Source of the DNA: a virus
DNA: 64,000 nucleotides
Direction: 5' to 3' (one strand)
Virus record (IMG/VR): IMGVR_UViG_3300018036_001349
Coordinates: 1-64,000 of that record
Below the pieces are notes generated by a model. It worked only from the letters and a program-made list of their open reading frames with translations. It searched no databases and was not told the origin of the DNA. Positions 24,410 through 32,644 of the stretch are shown here, piece after piece. Position numbers and translations under genes: made by a program. Positions within the stretch are counted from its first letter, which is position 1; each line of letters begins with the position of its first letter.

Positions 24410-25399
24410 TTAATTTTGTAAACTGTCTAGTAGTTCTTTTGCATACTTTTGGTGTGTTAACGGACCAGGATGCATGTTGTTTGTGCCTAAATCTAAAAAC
24501 TCTTCGTGTAAACCCGGTGTATTATTGAAATTTGGTATAAAATGTCTAATAACATTATACGGCTTGTTAAATAAAAAGCGATCTAATGCGCTATTTCCGG
24601 GAAACATGTTGTAACATTTTAATGTAGCACCAATTTTCTTGCAATAGTTTTCTACTTGCAAGATTGAACACAACTGGCGGTGTAGATTGTTTTCAGAAAA
24701 AAGCTCATAACGTGAAAAATGTAATTGTTTTGATAGTTTTAAATTTTCTTTTGGCCTTGGGGGCCAACCGGGTCTTATAAAATGTAATTCACCTTCGTGT
24801 ACGTGGTAAAAACGTTCCCAGTGTGTTATACCCCAAACAACAATATCTCCGGCAATAATATTGCTTCTAAGTATTTGGTCAGCTGACCAAGAAATATCAG
24901 TTCCGCCTTTTGCAATATTTGCAACTGGCATATCTAAGTGCTTACCTAACAGATATCCGTAGTTTTCTGTTTTACTTACACCAGTTGCAGAACTAAAACT
25001 GCATCCTGCTACCCATAACTGATTTTGGTCGGTTTGTCTTTCTTTTATCTCTGGAATTGTGCAATGCAACCCATTAATGTGTTCGAGACCAGTTGTTTTT
25101 GTAAAATTACTTCCGTGTAATACTAGTGGCTCGAGTACATATTTTTCGTTTTCGTTGTACAAACTATTATCTGTTTCCCAACCGTGTTGTGGAGAATAGT
25201 GCACAATGTTACTAGCCATTATACAATTCCATATCTGTAATTCTGCATTAGGCAAATCTGCTATGCTTGTATAACCGCTTTCTGGTGAATCAAGCCAAGA
25301 TAAGTAGTTCGAACCATTAACTAGCACACTGGTTGGGTCAACATATTTTGCCAATCTTGCCAGGTATTCGTTGTTACTTCCAAGCCAAAGTTGCTTCAT
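24410..25399 (-). CDS. SGNH/GDSL hydrolase-like protein, 329 aa
   Basis: Block I is VAGCSFSSATG (candidate nucleophile Ser near residue 132), block II ANIAKGGTD, a GDIVVWGITHWER strand follows, and the final block is LGTNNMHPGPLTHQKYA with the catalytic His near residue 308. The usual Asp three residues before that His is Asn here, so the enzyme may use a Ser-His dyad or be inactive. SGNH proteins act as esterases or deacetylases on glycans and lipids. It ends into the putative structured RNA and overlaps the GIY-YIG gene by four bases upstream. Confidence 0.65.
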   Translation of the reverse strand: MKQLWLGSNNEYLARLAKYVDPTSVLVNGSNYLSWLDSPESGYTSIADLPNAELQIWNCIMASNIVHYSPQHGWETDNSLYNENEKYVLEPLVLHGSNFTKTTGLEHINGLHCTIPEIKERQTDQNQLWVAGCSFSSATGVSKTENYGYLLGKHLDMPVANIAKGGTDISWSADQILRSNIIAGDIVVWGITHWERFYHVHEGELHFIRPGWPPRPKENLKLSKQLHFSRYELFSENNLHRQLCSILQVENYCKKIGATLKCYNMFPGNSALDRFLFNKPYNVIRHFIPNFNNTPGLHEEFLDLGTNNMHPGPLTHQKYAKELLDSLQN

Positions 25400-25803
25400 T
25401 CTTTTAGTATTCCTTTTTGGTGCACACGCACTTGTATGTGCCCGTTGTACCAGTCTTTGCTTTCTAACACTCGATGTGAAAATTGTTCTCTAGCTTCGAT
25501 GTAGCTAAGTTCGCTTTTGCTGCTACACCAAAACATTATTTCACGTTTAAACTTGTCCTTGCCTAGCAACTCTACATCGGCTGACAGTGCATCACTACTT
25601 CCATAGTAGTCTTTCCAGTCGCTTTCCACAGTGTATCTACGTTTGTTAACTCTGCCTTTAAGTGGCTTTCGGCTGCGTTTAAACTGTGCAAGTTTCTTAC
25701 CAATATACTTTCGGTTGTTTGTTGTGTTTGTAATCAAATATACAAACCCAATTGCGCCCTCTGGGATGTCCTCTACTTCGGTGTCTTTGTAATACCATGT
25801 CAT
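25396..25803 (-). CDS. GIY-YIG family nuclease, 135 aa
   Basis: The N-terminal half has GFVYLITNTTNNRKYIGKK, matching the GIY-YIG pair (here F-V-Y and K-Y-I-G), followed by a basic NKRRYTVESDWKDYYGSSDAL and a later IEAREQF containing the Glu expected for metal binding. There is no DNA-binding module as in Seg homing endonucleases; this compact form is common next to recombination genes in T4-like phages. It lies 11 bp after gp46 and may act on DNA ends or as a free-standing homing nuclease. The activity is inferred. Confidence 0.75.
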   Translation of the reverse strand: MTWYYKDTEVEDIPEGAIGFVYLITNTTNNRKYIGKKLAQFKRSRKPLKGRVNKRRYTVESDWKDYYGSSDALSADVELLGKDKFKREIMFWCSSKSELSYIEAREQFSHRVLESKDWYNGHIQVRVHQKGILKE

Positions 25804-25814
25804 ATAAACATTTA

Positions 25815-27572
25815 TCAGATTATTTCCACATCGTTACTATAACTTGTAAAGCCGTTTTCCTTAACAACTTTAAGCAAGTTATTCACACGACCTGCAAGTT
25901 CATCCTTGTGTGAAACAAGCCATATACTCTTGTTTCGCTCTCGTGCCATCTTTTTAAGTAGTGCTAAACTTGCTTCAACACCTGATGTGTCCATACCCGA
26001 ATCAACTAACTCGTCGATGAACAACAAGTTAATCGAGCCATACAGGCTTTCCCAAACATCACGAAACGCCCAGCTCATGCTGAGGATAAGTCTGTTGCGC
26101 TCACCACGTGACAAGTTGTCAAAGTCCAAGTCTCTACCCAGCTCCTGGATCTCTACTGTGAGATCGTTTTGGAATATAACAGTGTGTGGCAAACCTATAC
26201 GATCTAGATAATGTGTTAATCTAGAATTTAAGTAAGAAAGATTTTGGTCAATGATGCGTTTCCTAACAAAGCTATCTTTGTTTGTTAGCAACTTTAGCAG
26301 GAAGTCTTGATGTTCTTGCAATCGTGTTAAGTCGTTTACTTTTTCGTAACTAATTTCTTGCAACGCCGAAGTTTCCATATCGGCTATTTGCTCAACATAA
26401 GGATCAGTTTCGTCCTTCTTGTTTTCTAGTTGTGTTTCAAGGGAGCTTAGTGTTGATTTGTGGTTGTGTGCATCAGTTAGGTTGTCGTAGAATGTCTTGG
26501 GCTTTGCAGGCACATCTTTCTTCTCGATTAACAGTGTGGCAATGCCTTGCTCTAATTCTGTTAGGAAGGTAGCTGCATCTTGATGTTCTTTTTTTGCATC
26601 AATCATTTGTTGTTTGTGTGTTTCGAGGTGATCAACACTTTGTCCACATGCGCTACAAGTACCATCTTCGATGCTGTCAATTGACTTTTTAGTTCTTTTG
26701 AAATCTCTATCAGCTCGGCTAACTTGTGCCTGTAGCGCAGCAATGTCTTTTTGTAATTGCGATTGCTCGTTATCAATCACTCTCCAGTTAACTAACTGTT
26801 CGTGTGCTTCGAGTTCAGATTCGATATTAACATGTGCTAAATCACTAATAGCACGTTCAATGTTGACAATTTCTTCTTTGTTTTTATTCAACCAAAGAGT
26901 TTGTCTGCGTTTAAGTGCATCAACTTGCTCGCCAATTTTTTCATTGGCATTTTGTAATGCCCGAATTGACATTTCTTCTTCTTTGATTAAGTCTTTGGTG
27001 TTTTTGCTTAGTTCTTTGATTTTATCAGCACGTTCACTGAGCAATGTAATGCCCAGTAGTTGCTCGATTATCTCACGTTGATCGTTTGTTTTGAGACTCA
27101 AAAACGGTTCGGTGTACGTGTTTAGTGCTACCAAGTGTTTGAACATGGTGTGACTCATATTCAAAAGTTTGTTGATAGCACTTTGTGTTTCTCTACTATC
27201 GCCTTGTGCATTGTCATCAGCTTCTTGTTCGCTGTTGTTGATATAAAACTTCAACACATTAGGACTACGACCACGTTCGATTCTATAGCACTTCTCTCCC
27301 ATACAAAAGTCTAAACTGACCAACATACCTTTGCTGTTAGTCTTGTTGATTAGATTGTTGCGTTTGATATTAGTAAGTGCTTGACCGTACAATGCATAGC
27401 TAAGTGCATTAATAATAGTAGTTTTACCAGTTCCGTTGCGACTTCCGTCACCGCCAAGATCAAGATTTTCGCCTAGTACCAATGTAAGGTCTTGTCTGTC
27501 AAAGTTAATTGCTTGTGTGGCATTACCTACACTCATGAAGTTCTTGACAGTAAGGTCTTTGAGCTGAATCAT
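25815..27572 (-). CDS. gp46: Recombination endonuclease subunit gp46 (Rad50/SbcC-like)
   Basis: An SMC-like ATPase. Walker A is NGTGKTT near residue 48, followed by a long coiled coil. A zinc-hook CSACGQ near residue 306 divides the coil, and the C-terminal lobe has the signature LSRGERNRLILSMSWAF and Walker B NLLFIDELVDSGMD. With gp47 it resects DNA ends for recombination-dependent replication and degrades host DNA. The length is 585 aa against 560 in T4. It belongs to the early block with gp47 and gp55, but is separated from gp47 by two small frames. Confidence 0.95.
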   Translation of the reverse strand: MIQLKDLTVKNFMSVGNATQAINFDRQDLTLVLGENLDLGGDGSRNGTGKTTIINALSYALYGQALTNIKRNNLINKTNSKGMLVSLDFCMGEKCYRIERGRSPNVLKFYINNSEQEADDNAQGDSRETQSAINKLLNMSHTMFKHLVALNTYTEPFLSLKTNDQREIIEQLLGITLLSERADKIKELSKNTKDLIKEEEMSIRALQNANEKIGEQVDALKRRQTLWLNKNKEEIVNIERAISDLAHVNIESELEAHEQLVNWRVIDNEQSQLQKDIAALQAQVSRADRDFKRTKKSIDSIEDGTCSACGQSVDHLETHKQQMIDAKKEHQDAATFLTELEQGIATLLIEKKDVPAKPKTFYDNLTDAHNHKSTLSSLETQLENKKDETDPYVEQIADMETSALQEISYEKVNDLTRLQEHQDFLLKLLTNKDSFVRKRIIDQNLSYLNSRLTHYLDRIGLPHTVIFQNDLTVEIQELGRDLDFDNLSRGERNRLILSMSWAFRDVWESLYGSINLLFIDELVDSGMDTSGVEASLALLKKMARERNKSIWLVSHKDELAGRVNNLLKVVKENGFTSYSNDVEII

Positions 27573-28129
27573 ATAGCTGACAATCTTTCTTTGACTTTTT
27601 GTAATTCGAGTTTTTCTAAATTCATAACTGTTGCGAAGTTCGAATCTAAAACATCTTTATATTGTAACACAGCATTGCGCACTTCGTCAAGTGGTAATGT
27701 CACCAATCGATCAATCTCGGATAGTATAGCTTTCATGCGATCAATTGGATCAGTGATGCTATCATACGTTTCATCTATAAAAGTACTAAACGTTTTGAAT
27801 CCTTTGGTTTTTAAAAACTTCAAAGTATTTGCAGGACCAACAACTAGGAACATTCGTTTATTAACAATCGGTCTGAGTATTTTTTCTGTAGTAGCGGGAT
27901 GCGGATAGGCAAATACAGTTTCGGTAACAATATCAATACCAATTTTTTGATACATTTCTTGCTGCAAGGATGAAACTTGATAATCGTCGAGTCTGGTCCA
28001 GTCAGTTGGATTACCAGTAATCAATGGATCTTTAAAAGATTTTCCATCAGGATTAGTTGCTAGTTCACCGTAGTAATTCCAGTTTTCGTTTTCTCTAGCT
28101 TTCGTATTGGTATAGATTCTAACTTTCAT
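27569..28129 (-). CDS. C-terminal half of a glycosyltransferase-like protein, 186 aa
   Basis: The start is taken at ATG 28129, five bases past the upstream stop; a TTG at 28177 would extend it by 16 residues over the upstream gene. Neither has a good ribosome binding site. The conserved block is IVTETVFAYPHPATTEKILR, LVVGPANTLKFLKTKGFKTF and STFIDETYDSITDPIDRM, the C-terminal pattern (ET..F...TEK...P....GFKTF..FIDE.YD) of a widespread phage/marine glycosyltransferase-like family. The matching N-terminal part is in the preceding frame. It overlaps gp46 by four bases. Confidence 0.6.
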   Translation of the reverse strand: MKVRIYTNTKARENENWNYYGELATNPDGKSFKDPLITGNPTDWTRLDDYQVSSLQQEMYQKIGIDIVTETVFAYPHPATTEKILRPIVNKRMFLVVGPANTLKFLKTKGFKTFSTFIDETYDSITDPIDRMKAILSEIDRLVTLPLDEVRNAVLQYKDVLDSNFATVMNLEKLELQKVKERLSAI

Positions 28130-28133
28130 ATTG

Positions 28134-28697
28134 CTAAGATTGGTCTGCAGATTTTTGATATTGATATGAAGTAGCAATCATATCAAAATAATTGTGTTTT
28201 TTAATATGATTGTATAGTGCATTTCGGTGTACCCGGCTAGACCCCATCATTGATAAACCATGTTTTTCAATTTTATCACTGTTTATACTAATGTCGTCCC
28301 ATTTGGGATTTTCTAGGCAATTATTACTAAATGCTGCTATACAATCATCAAACACAATAGGTAGATCGTACTGGTGAAGTGCATCAGGAATCAACAGCTT
28401 AAATTCATCAATATACCCTGGGTTATTTGTGAATATTATTGTTCGTCCCATTGATATATCAACTTCTTGGAATGTCCGAACTAGGTTAAATGTTGTTAAA
28501 CTGTATCCACAATGTGGCAGATAGTATTGTGGATCAAAGTGTTTGATTACATAAAAATCCTTAGGTTTATAAGCTTGTTTTCTTGTTTGAATCAATTTGT
28601 CTCTGAGTAGATTAAAATCTTGATCAAACGTTTTAACATTGAATATATCAACGATATCGATATTCTCGTTAAGTGTGTTGATAAAGTTTTTATTCAA
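28134..28697 (-). CDS. N-terminal half of a glycosyltransferase-like protein, TTG start, 187 aa
   Basis: It begins at TTG 28697, one base after the gp47 stop, with AGGAG eight bases upstream, so the start is well supported. It contains GYSLTTFNLVRTFQEVDIS, a strand-rich middle, and GSSRVHRNALYNHIKKHNYF, equivalent to the R-x-HR-x3-L step that in full-length relatives is followed by the ET/TEK block now found in the next frame. The two frames are offset and separated by a TAG and four bases, consistent with a broken or split gene. Confidence 0.6.
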   Translation of the reverse strand: MNKNFINTLNENIDIVDIFNVKTFDQDFNLLRDKLIQTRKQAYKPKDFYVIKHFDPQYYLPHCGYSLTTFNLVRTFQEVDISMGRTIIFTNNPGYIDEFKLLIPDALHQYDLPIVFDDCIAAFSNNCLENPKWDDISINSDKIEKHGLSMMGSSRVHRNALYNHIKKHNYFDMIATSYQYQKSADQS

Positions 28698-28698
28698 A

Positions 28699-29712
28699 TC
28701 ACAAACTCCTATAAATTTCTAGCAAAAGTTTATTGTCGTAAAACTCGCTGTCAATTGCAATAATCTGCTCAGTAATAATTTGATCAACACTTTCAAACTT
28801 AATATCACCGGGATTCATTTCTTCTTCTAGTGCACTTTGCTTGTTAGGAATCAATGCCATTTCTCGCAATTGGTACTTGGTAATGTATTGCTCTTTGATG
28901 TAGTTTGCTTCTTCGTAAGAAATTTCAATATCCAAGTTAACACGAACATGCATTCTTGGTTTGAGTCTCTCGTCGGCAAAATCGATTACGTCACTTAGAT
29001 TCATAACGCTGTACAACGGCTGATTGGGCCAAGAAACGTATTCTTTGGTGCCATCCCAATCTAGTATCATCACTCCACGCTGATCATCGCCGGCATCAGA
29101 GAAGTTATGCGGAAATGCATTGCCGATGTAGTTGATGTTGTTTTTCTTTTGACGCAAATGAAAGTGCCCACTAAAAACTTCGCCGTACCCAGTAAAGTGT
29201 TCTGCATTGATATCGCCATGATCCGGCATCTCTACCATTGCATTCATCTTAAAGTGGGGAAGTTCAAAGTGTCCAAACATATACTTGGCACTGGCATTTT
29301 TAACACGTTTATAATCATCACCAACCAGCCACGGAACAAGTATAACATCGTCTTGTTCAAACCATTCGTTGTGAATGTGCACATTTGGAATATGCTGTGC
29401 CCACTCGTAGCTGTAAATGTCACGCTTGTCTCTATAGTACAAGTCGTGGTTGCCTGTGATAAAATGTGTGTTGTTGAAACCTGAACTTAGCTTTTCTAAT
29501 GCTCTTAAACTATGATGCATCGTTTGCAAACTCAAACTTGCTCTATGGTGATGCCAATCTCCCATAAAGATGCAAGTTTCACAACCGTGCAGTTTGCCCT
29601 GTTCTACTGCCCACTCAACAAACTCCTCACAATCTTGATTGTGGAGAGAGCTGTTACTTTTCATGCCAAAGTGGATGTCAGTAAAGACCAAGGCTTTTTT
29701 GAACAAACCCAT
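28699..29712 (-). CDS. gp47: Recombination endonuclease gp47 (Mre11/SbcD-like)
   Basis: A metallophosphoesterase with all the expected motifs: FTDIHFG (D12, H14), FMGDWHHHR, FITGNHDLYY, and the late histidines SGHFHLR. It forms the nuclease partner of gp46. The start at 29712 (MGLFKKALVFTD) is preferred because AAGGA lies upstream; a frame 42 bases longer would overlap gp55. The length of 337 aa matches T4 gp47 (339). It lies 10 bp after gp55 in the sigma70-driven block. Confidence 0.94.
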   Translation of the reverse strand: MGLFKKALVFTDIHFGMKSNSSLHNQDCEEFVEWAVEQGKLHGCETCIFMGDWHHHRASLSLQTMHHSLRALEKLSSGFNNTHFITGNHDLYYRDKRDIYSYEWAQHIPNVHIHNEWFEQDDVILVPWLVGDDYKRVKNASAKYMFGHFELPHFKMNAMVEMPDHGDINAEHFTGYGEVFSGHFHLRQKKNNINYIGNAFPHNFSDAGDDQRGVMILDWDGTKEYVSWPNQPLYSVMNLSDVIDFADERLKPRMHVRVNLDIEISYEEANYIKEQYITKYQLREMALIPNKQSALEEEMNPGDIKFESVDQIITEQIIAIDSEFYDNKLLLEIYRSL

Positions 29713-29722
29713 GTATACGTCC

Positions 29723-30637
29723 TTATTTGTTTTTGGTTGCTTTGGTTTCTGCAATAAAACGTTTTGATTCTGCTGAGTTGTTAAACTGTCGTGTCCAACT
29801 TGGATTCAACCCTGCATTTTCTAGAATATCATCACGAATGTTTTGATTTTTCTTTTCAATGTTTAGTACCCTAGTAAAACTGTTGGTAATAGCAGCGGTA
29901 TAGTATGCAAACGGATTTTGAGATTTGCTTTCGTCAAATTGCAATCCAATTTGGCTGAGTTGCAACAATGCCTGGCCACGCATTTCTTCGTTGTAAGTAT
30001 ACCCACGCCAGTTTGAACGTGTAGCATAGCGTTCGCACAACTTGATAAACATGTGTGCTAGTTTGTCTGTCATTTTACCATGATCTTTTGAGAAGTGACC
30101 ATTGTCTAGTCCGCCGACCCAGTGACTTTTGCCCACAACATACGGAACTTTGTTGTCGTCAATCATGTAATGCCAAAATGGTGGAAAATTCAACTTTATA
30201 TAGTTGAGATCTTGTTCTACTTCGGTCATAAGCTCTTGTAGCCCGTCGTCGGAATAATCAACATCATCCATTTCTAGAATTTCTTCTAGTTTGGATTTCT
30301 TCTTTTCTTGGGCTTTAGTTAGCTTTTTTGGCACCATTGGGATATGATCCCAAGTGGTAATGCGAAATACAAGCTCTTGGTTGCTGAGTTTTGTTGGATC
30401 AACTATTTCGCCTGTTTCTCGTTTGATGCGATCAGCTTTGTTACGCCGTGCTTCTGCAACAGTGCGCTGATTGATTTTGTCTACACTGGGCAAAATAATG
30501 TCATACTGAGCTTGACCTGGCTCTAGGTACGAACAATATGTGCTTTTACTTTTGTAAATTTCTTTGAGAATATCTCGGTTGTTGAGGTAGTTAACTTTTT
30601 TAGGTTTTTTAACAGGTGTTTTTTTAGCTAATGCCAT
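29723..30637 (-). CDS. gp55: Late sigma factor gp55-like, 304 aa
   Basis: The C-terminal half contains TDKLAHMFIKLCERYATRSN, then WRGYTYNEEMRGQALLQLSQ and FDESKSQNPFAYYTAAITNS with FTRVLNIEKKNQN, the sigma region 2 pattern of T4 gp55 that recognises TATAAATA. The N-terminal ~130 residues are an extension (Lys-rich start, coiled segment) beyond T4 gp55 (185 aa). It heads the minus-strand block with gp47/46 behind a consensus sigma70 promoter. This fits early production of the factor that opens the many late promoters in the window. Confidence 0.85.
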   Translation of the reverse strand: MALAKKTPVKKPKKVNYLNNRDILKEIYKSKSTYCSYLEPGQAQYDIILPSVDKINQRTVAEARRNKADRIKRETGEIVDPTKLSNQELVFRITTWDHIPMVPKKLTKAQEKKKSKLEEILEMDDVDYSDDGLQELMTEVEQDLNYIKLNFPPFWHYMIDDNKVPYVVGKSHWVGGLDNGHFSKDHGKMTDKLAHMFIKLCERYATRSNWRGYTYNEEMRGQALLQLSQIGLQFDESKSQNPFAYYTAAITNSFTRVLNIEKKNQNIRDDILENAGLNPSWTRQFNNSAESKRFIAETKATKNK

Positions 30638-30660
30638 TTAAGTTCTCCATAATTGTACTT

Positions 30661-30689
30661 AGTATAAACGATGTAGAGGGGGTTGTCAA
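30661..30689 (-). promoter_or_regulatory. Consensus host sigma70 promoter for gp55-47-46
   Basis: The minus strand has TTGACA (30684-30689), a 17-bp spacer and TATACT (30661-30666), ending 23 bp upstream of the gp55 start codon. The match to the bacterial housekeeping consensus is near perfect. Confidence 0.8.
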
Positions 30690-30715
30690 TCATTAAGTTA
30701 GCCGTTTTTGATCGC

Positions 30716-30723
30716 CATAAATA
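30716..30723 (+). promoter_or_regulatory. Late promoter for the baseplate operon, CATAAATA
   Basis: The plus strand reads CATAAATA 16 bp before the first baseplate gene, followed by a GGAG ribosome binding site. It is divergent from the sigma70 promoter 27 bp away. Confidence 0.6.
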
Positions 30724-30739
30724 ATGCATAGGAGTCAAC

Positions 30740-32338
30740 ATGCCGTACAATCAAAAATTAGCTGATCTATACAATGAATTAGCACAGCAATATCCCGGAC
30801 TTAGTGAAAATGGTCTTAGAACTCTTGCTGGTATAGCAATAAGCGATGGTGATTACACACTTGATACAACTGGTACTATAGCTCGTAACTCTAGCTATGG
30901 TCAGCTTGTTGACACAGAATCTTTACAAACTTCGTGGGTAACAGACGACTTGCTTGATGCGCTAGCAGTTGTTGAATCGGGCAACGATCCTAATGCAGTG
31001 TCTCCAGCAGGTGCACTAGGTGTGTATCAAATTATACCAGAAACTGCGGCTGACCCTGGGTTTGGCGTTGAACCTATCACTCTTAGAGAAGTGCTTGATC
31101 CAGTACGAGCTAGAGAATTTGCTAGACAGTATCTCGAAGGACTTAGGAAAGAATATCCAAACTACACGCCTGCAGAAATTCTTCAAGCATATAATGCTGG
31201 CCCAGGAAGAATAGAAAAGTACAAGCTTGGACTAGGCCCACCACTAACGGAAGAAACTATATTATATCCTGGAAAAATACTTGACCAGCTTCCTGGCTTC
31301 CAAGACAATCCTTACACAGTATCACCAACAGATGCTGATGTCTTGGAAACAGTATTCAGAGATAAAGTTGTACCTGACCTCAGCGATCCGGAAGTTGCAA
31401 GGTTAATAAATGAAGAACGTGTTGCTCGAGGCTTAGCGCCTTATACAGACATGGAAGAAATGGAGAGAGCAATTGATGCTAACCAATTGCTTATTAAGGC
31501 ACGTAACCAGCAAACTGTTAGTGCACAACGAGAAGCAAGCGGTGTTAAAAATGCCGACGGTGATTGGCGTGTTAAGTTAAGACTTGCACCTCAGGCAAAC
31601 TATTTGTACAAAGCAAGCAACCCAGGAATACTTGCTCCATTGGCAGTCACCGACGGTGTTATATTTCCATATACTCCGCAAATTGATTTACAATATAGGT
31701 CAGATTACAACAATTATCAACCGACACACAGCAACTATATGCACTATTTCTACAAAGGATCAAGTGTTCAGACTATACAAGTTACTGCTGAATTTACTGC
31801 ACAAGACACAGTTGAAGCTGAATACTTGTTGGCAGTTATGCATTTCTTTAAGAGTGCTAGTAAAATGTTTTATGGCCAAGATGCAGAGCGTGGTTCACCA
31901 CCGCCATTGTTATATTTGTCTGGCCTTGGTGAATATCAATTCAACGAGTCTCCTTGTGTGATAGCAGAGTTTAACTTGAATTTACCGTCTGATGTTAACT
32001 ATATCAGAGCAAGAAGCCGACACATAACAGGCGCAGATAATTTGCAATATCAAAAGCCTCTAGCAACAAGTGCAACCAATGGTAACTTTTCTAGTTTAAC
32101 TAGATTGTCTACGGCAGCTACAAGATTGTTCGGCGGCGGAACACAGCCGCTCCAAGTTGGTGCAAAACCATTTACACCAACACCTGGGCCATTAGGAAGC
32201 AAAGGTGCAACATACGTACCAACTAAGATGTCAATGACTCTTAACTTACTTCCAATTGCAAGTAGACGACAAGTTAGTCAAGATTTTAGTCTCAAGGAAT
32301 ATGCAAACGGTAACTTAATTAAGAAAGGGATGTGGTAA
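30740..32338 (+). CDS. Baseplate protein with lytic transglycosylase domain, 532 aa
   Basis: Residues about 70-160 form a soluble lytic transglycosylase (SLT) domain: LDALAVVESGNDPNAVSPAG with the catalytic Glu, ALGVYQIIPETA, and later LQAYNAGPGRI. It would cut peptidoglycan during injection. Residues about 275-430 are a phage baseplate domain with VIFPYTPQI, NYQPTHSNYMHYFYKGSSV, EAEYLLAVMHFFKSASKMFY and SPPPLLYLSGLGEY, seen in tube-cap/hub proteins of marine T4-like phages. It overlaps the gp53-like gene by one base (TAATG). A gp48/54 counterpart is possible but unproven. Confidence 0.8.
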   Translation: MPYNQKLADLYNELAQQYPGLSENGLRTLAGIAISDGDYTLDTTGTIARNSSYGQLVDTESLQTSWVTDDLLDALAVVESGNDPNAVSPAGALGVYQIIPETAADPGFGVEPITLREVLDPVRAREFARQYLEGLRKEYPNYTPAEILQAYNAGPGRIEKYKLGLGPPLTEETILYPGKILDQLPGFQDNPYTVSPTDADVLETVFRDKVVPDLSDPEVARLINEERVARGLAPYTDMEEMERAIDANQLLIKARNQQTVSAQREASGVKNADGDWRVKLRLAPQANYLYKASNPGILAPLAVTDGVIFPYTPQIDLQYRSDYNNYQPTHSNYMHYFYKGSSVQTIQVTAEFTAQDTVEAEYLLAVMHFFKSASKMFYGQDAERGSPPPLLYLSGLGEYQFNESPCVIAEFNLNLPSDVNYIRARSRHITGADNLQYQKPLATSATNGNFSSLTRLSTAATRLFGGGTQPLQVGAKPFTPTPGPLGSKGATYVPTKMSMTLNLLPIASRRQVSQDFSLKEYANGNLIKKGMW

Positions 32339-32643
32339 TGGATAACATATATACAAGTAACAGTCCGTACTTTGACACACCTGTGGTTAATCAGACGTAT
32401 CTTGGTGTAATGGTTAATCGACCTATTCCTAAATTGGCAGACGACTTATTAATGACTATTAATGAAACTTACAATCTTCGCCCAGACTTGCTAGCATTCG
32501 ACTTGTATGGTGATGCGGCGCTTTGGTGGGTGTTTGCACAGAGAAACCCAAACCAACTTCAAGATCCATTGGGGGACTTTACAACCAATACATCAATATA
32601 CCTACCACAAAAAGCAACTTTGTCCCAAGTATTAGGAATCTAG
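32338..32643 (+). CDS. gp53: Baseplate wedge protein gp53-like, 101 aa
   Basis: It begins MDNIYTSNSPYFDTPV and contains YNLRPDLLAFDLYGDAALWW, VFAQRNPNQLQDPLGDF and SIYLPQKATL. This LysM-like core (RPDxLAxxxYGDxxxWWVxxxxNxxxDP) is the gp53 family, a wedge component linking wedges to the hub. T4 gp53 is about twice as long (196 aa), so this is a minimal version. The start at 32338 is chosen for TAATG coupling and the upstream AAAGGGA. Confidence 0.75.
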   Translation: MDNIYTSNSPYFDTPVVNQTYLGVMVNRPIPKLADDLLMTINETYNLRPDLLAFDLYGDAALWWVFAQRNPNQLQDPLGDFTTNTSIYLPQKATLSQVLGI

Positions 32644-32644
32644 C

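Noticed and set aside
28130-28177. TTG-started longer version of the 186-aa frame
   Set aside because: It lacks a ribosome binding site and overlaps the end of the upstream gene in another frame; the ATG at 28129 is as good, and the frame is probably a gene fragment.
29107-29484. Plus-strand frame antisense to gp47
   Set aside because: It is a shadow of gp47, whose metallophosphoesterase motifs are intact.
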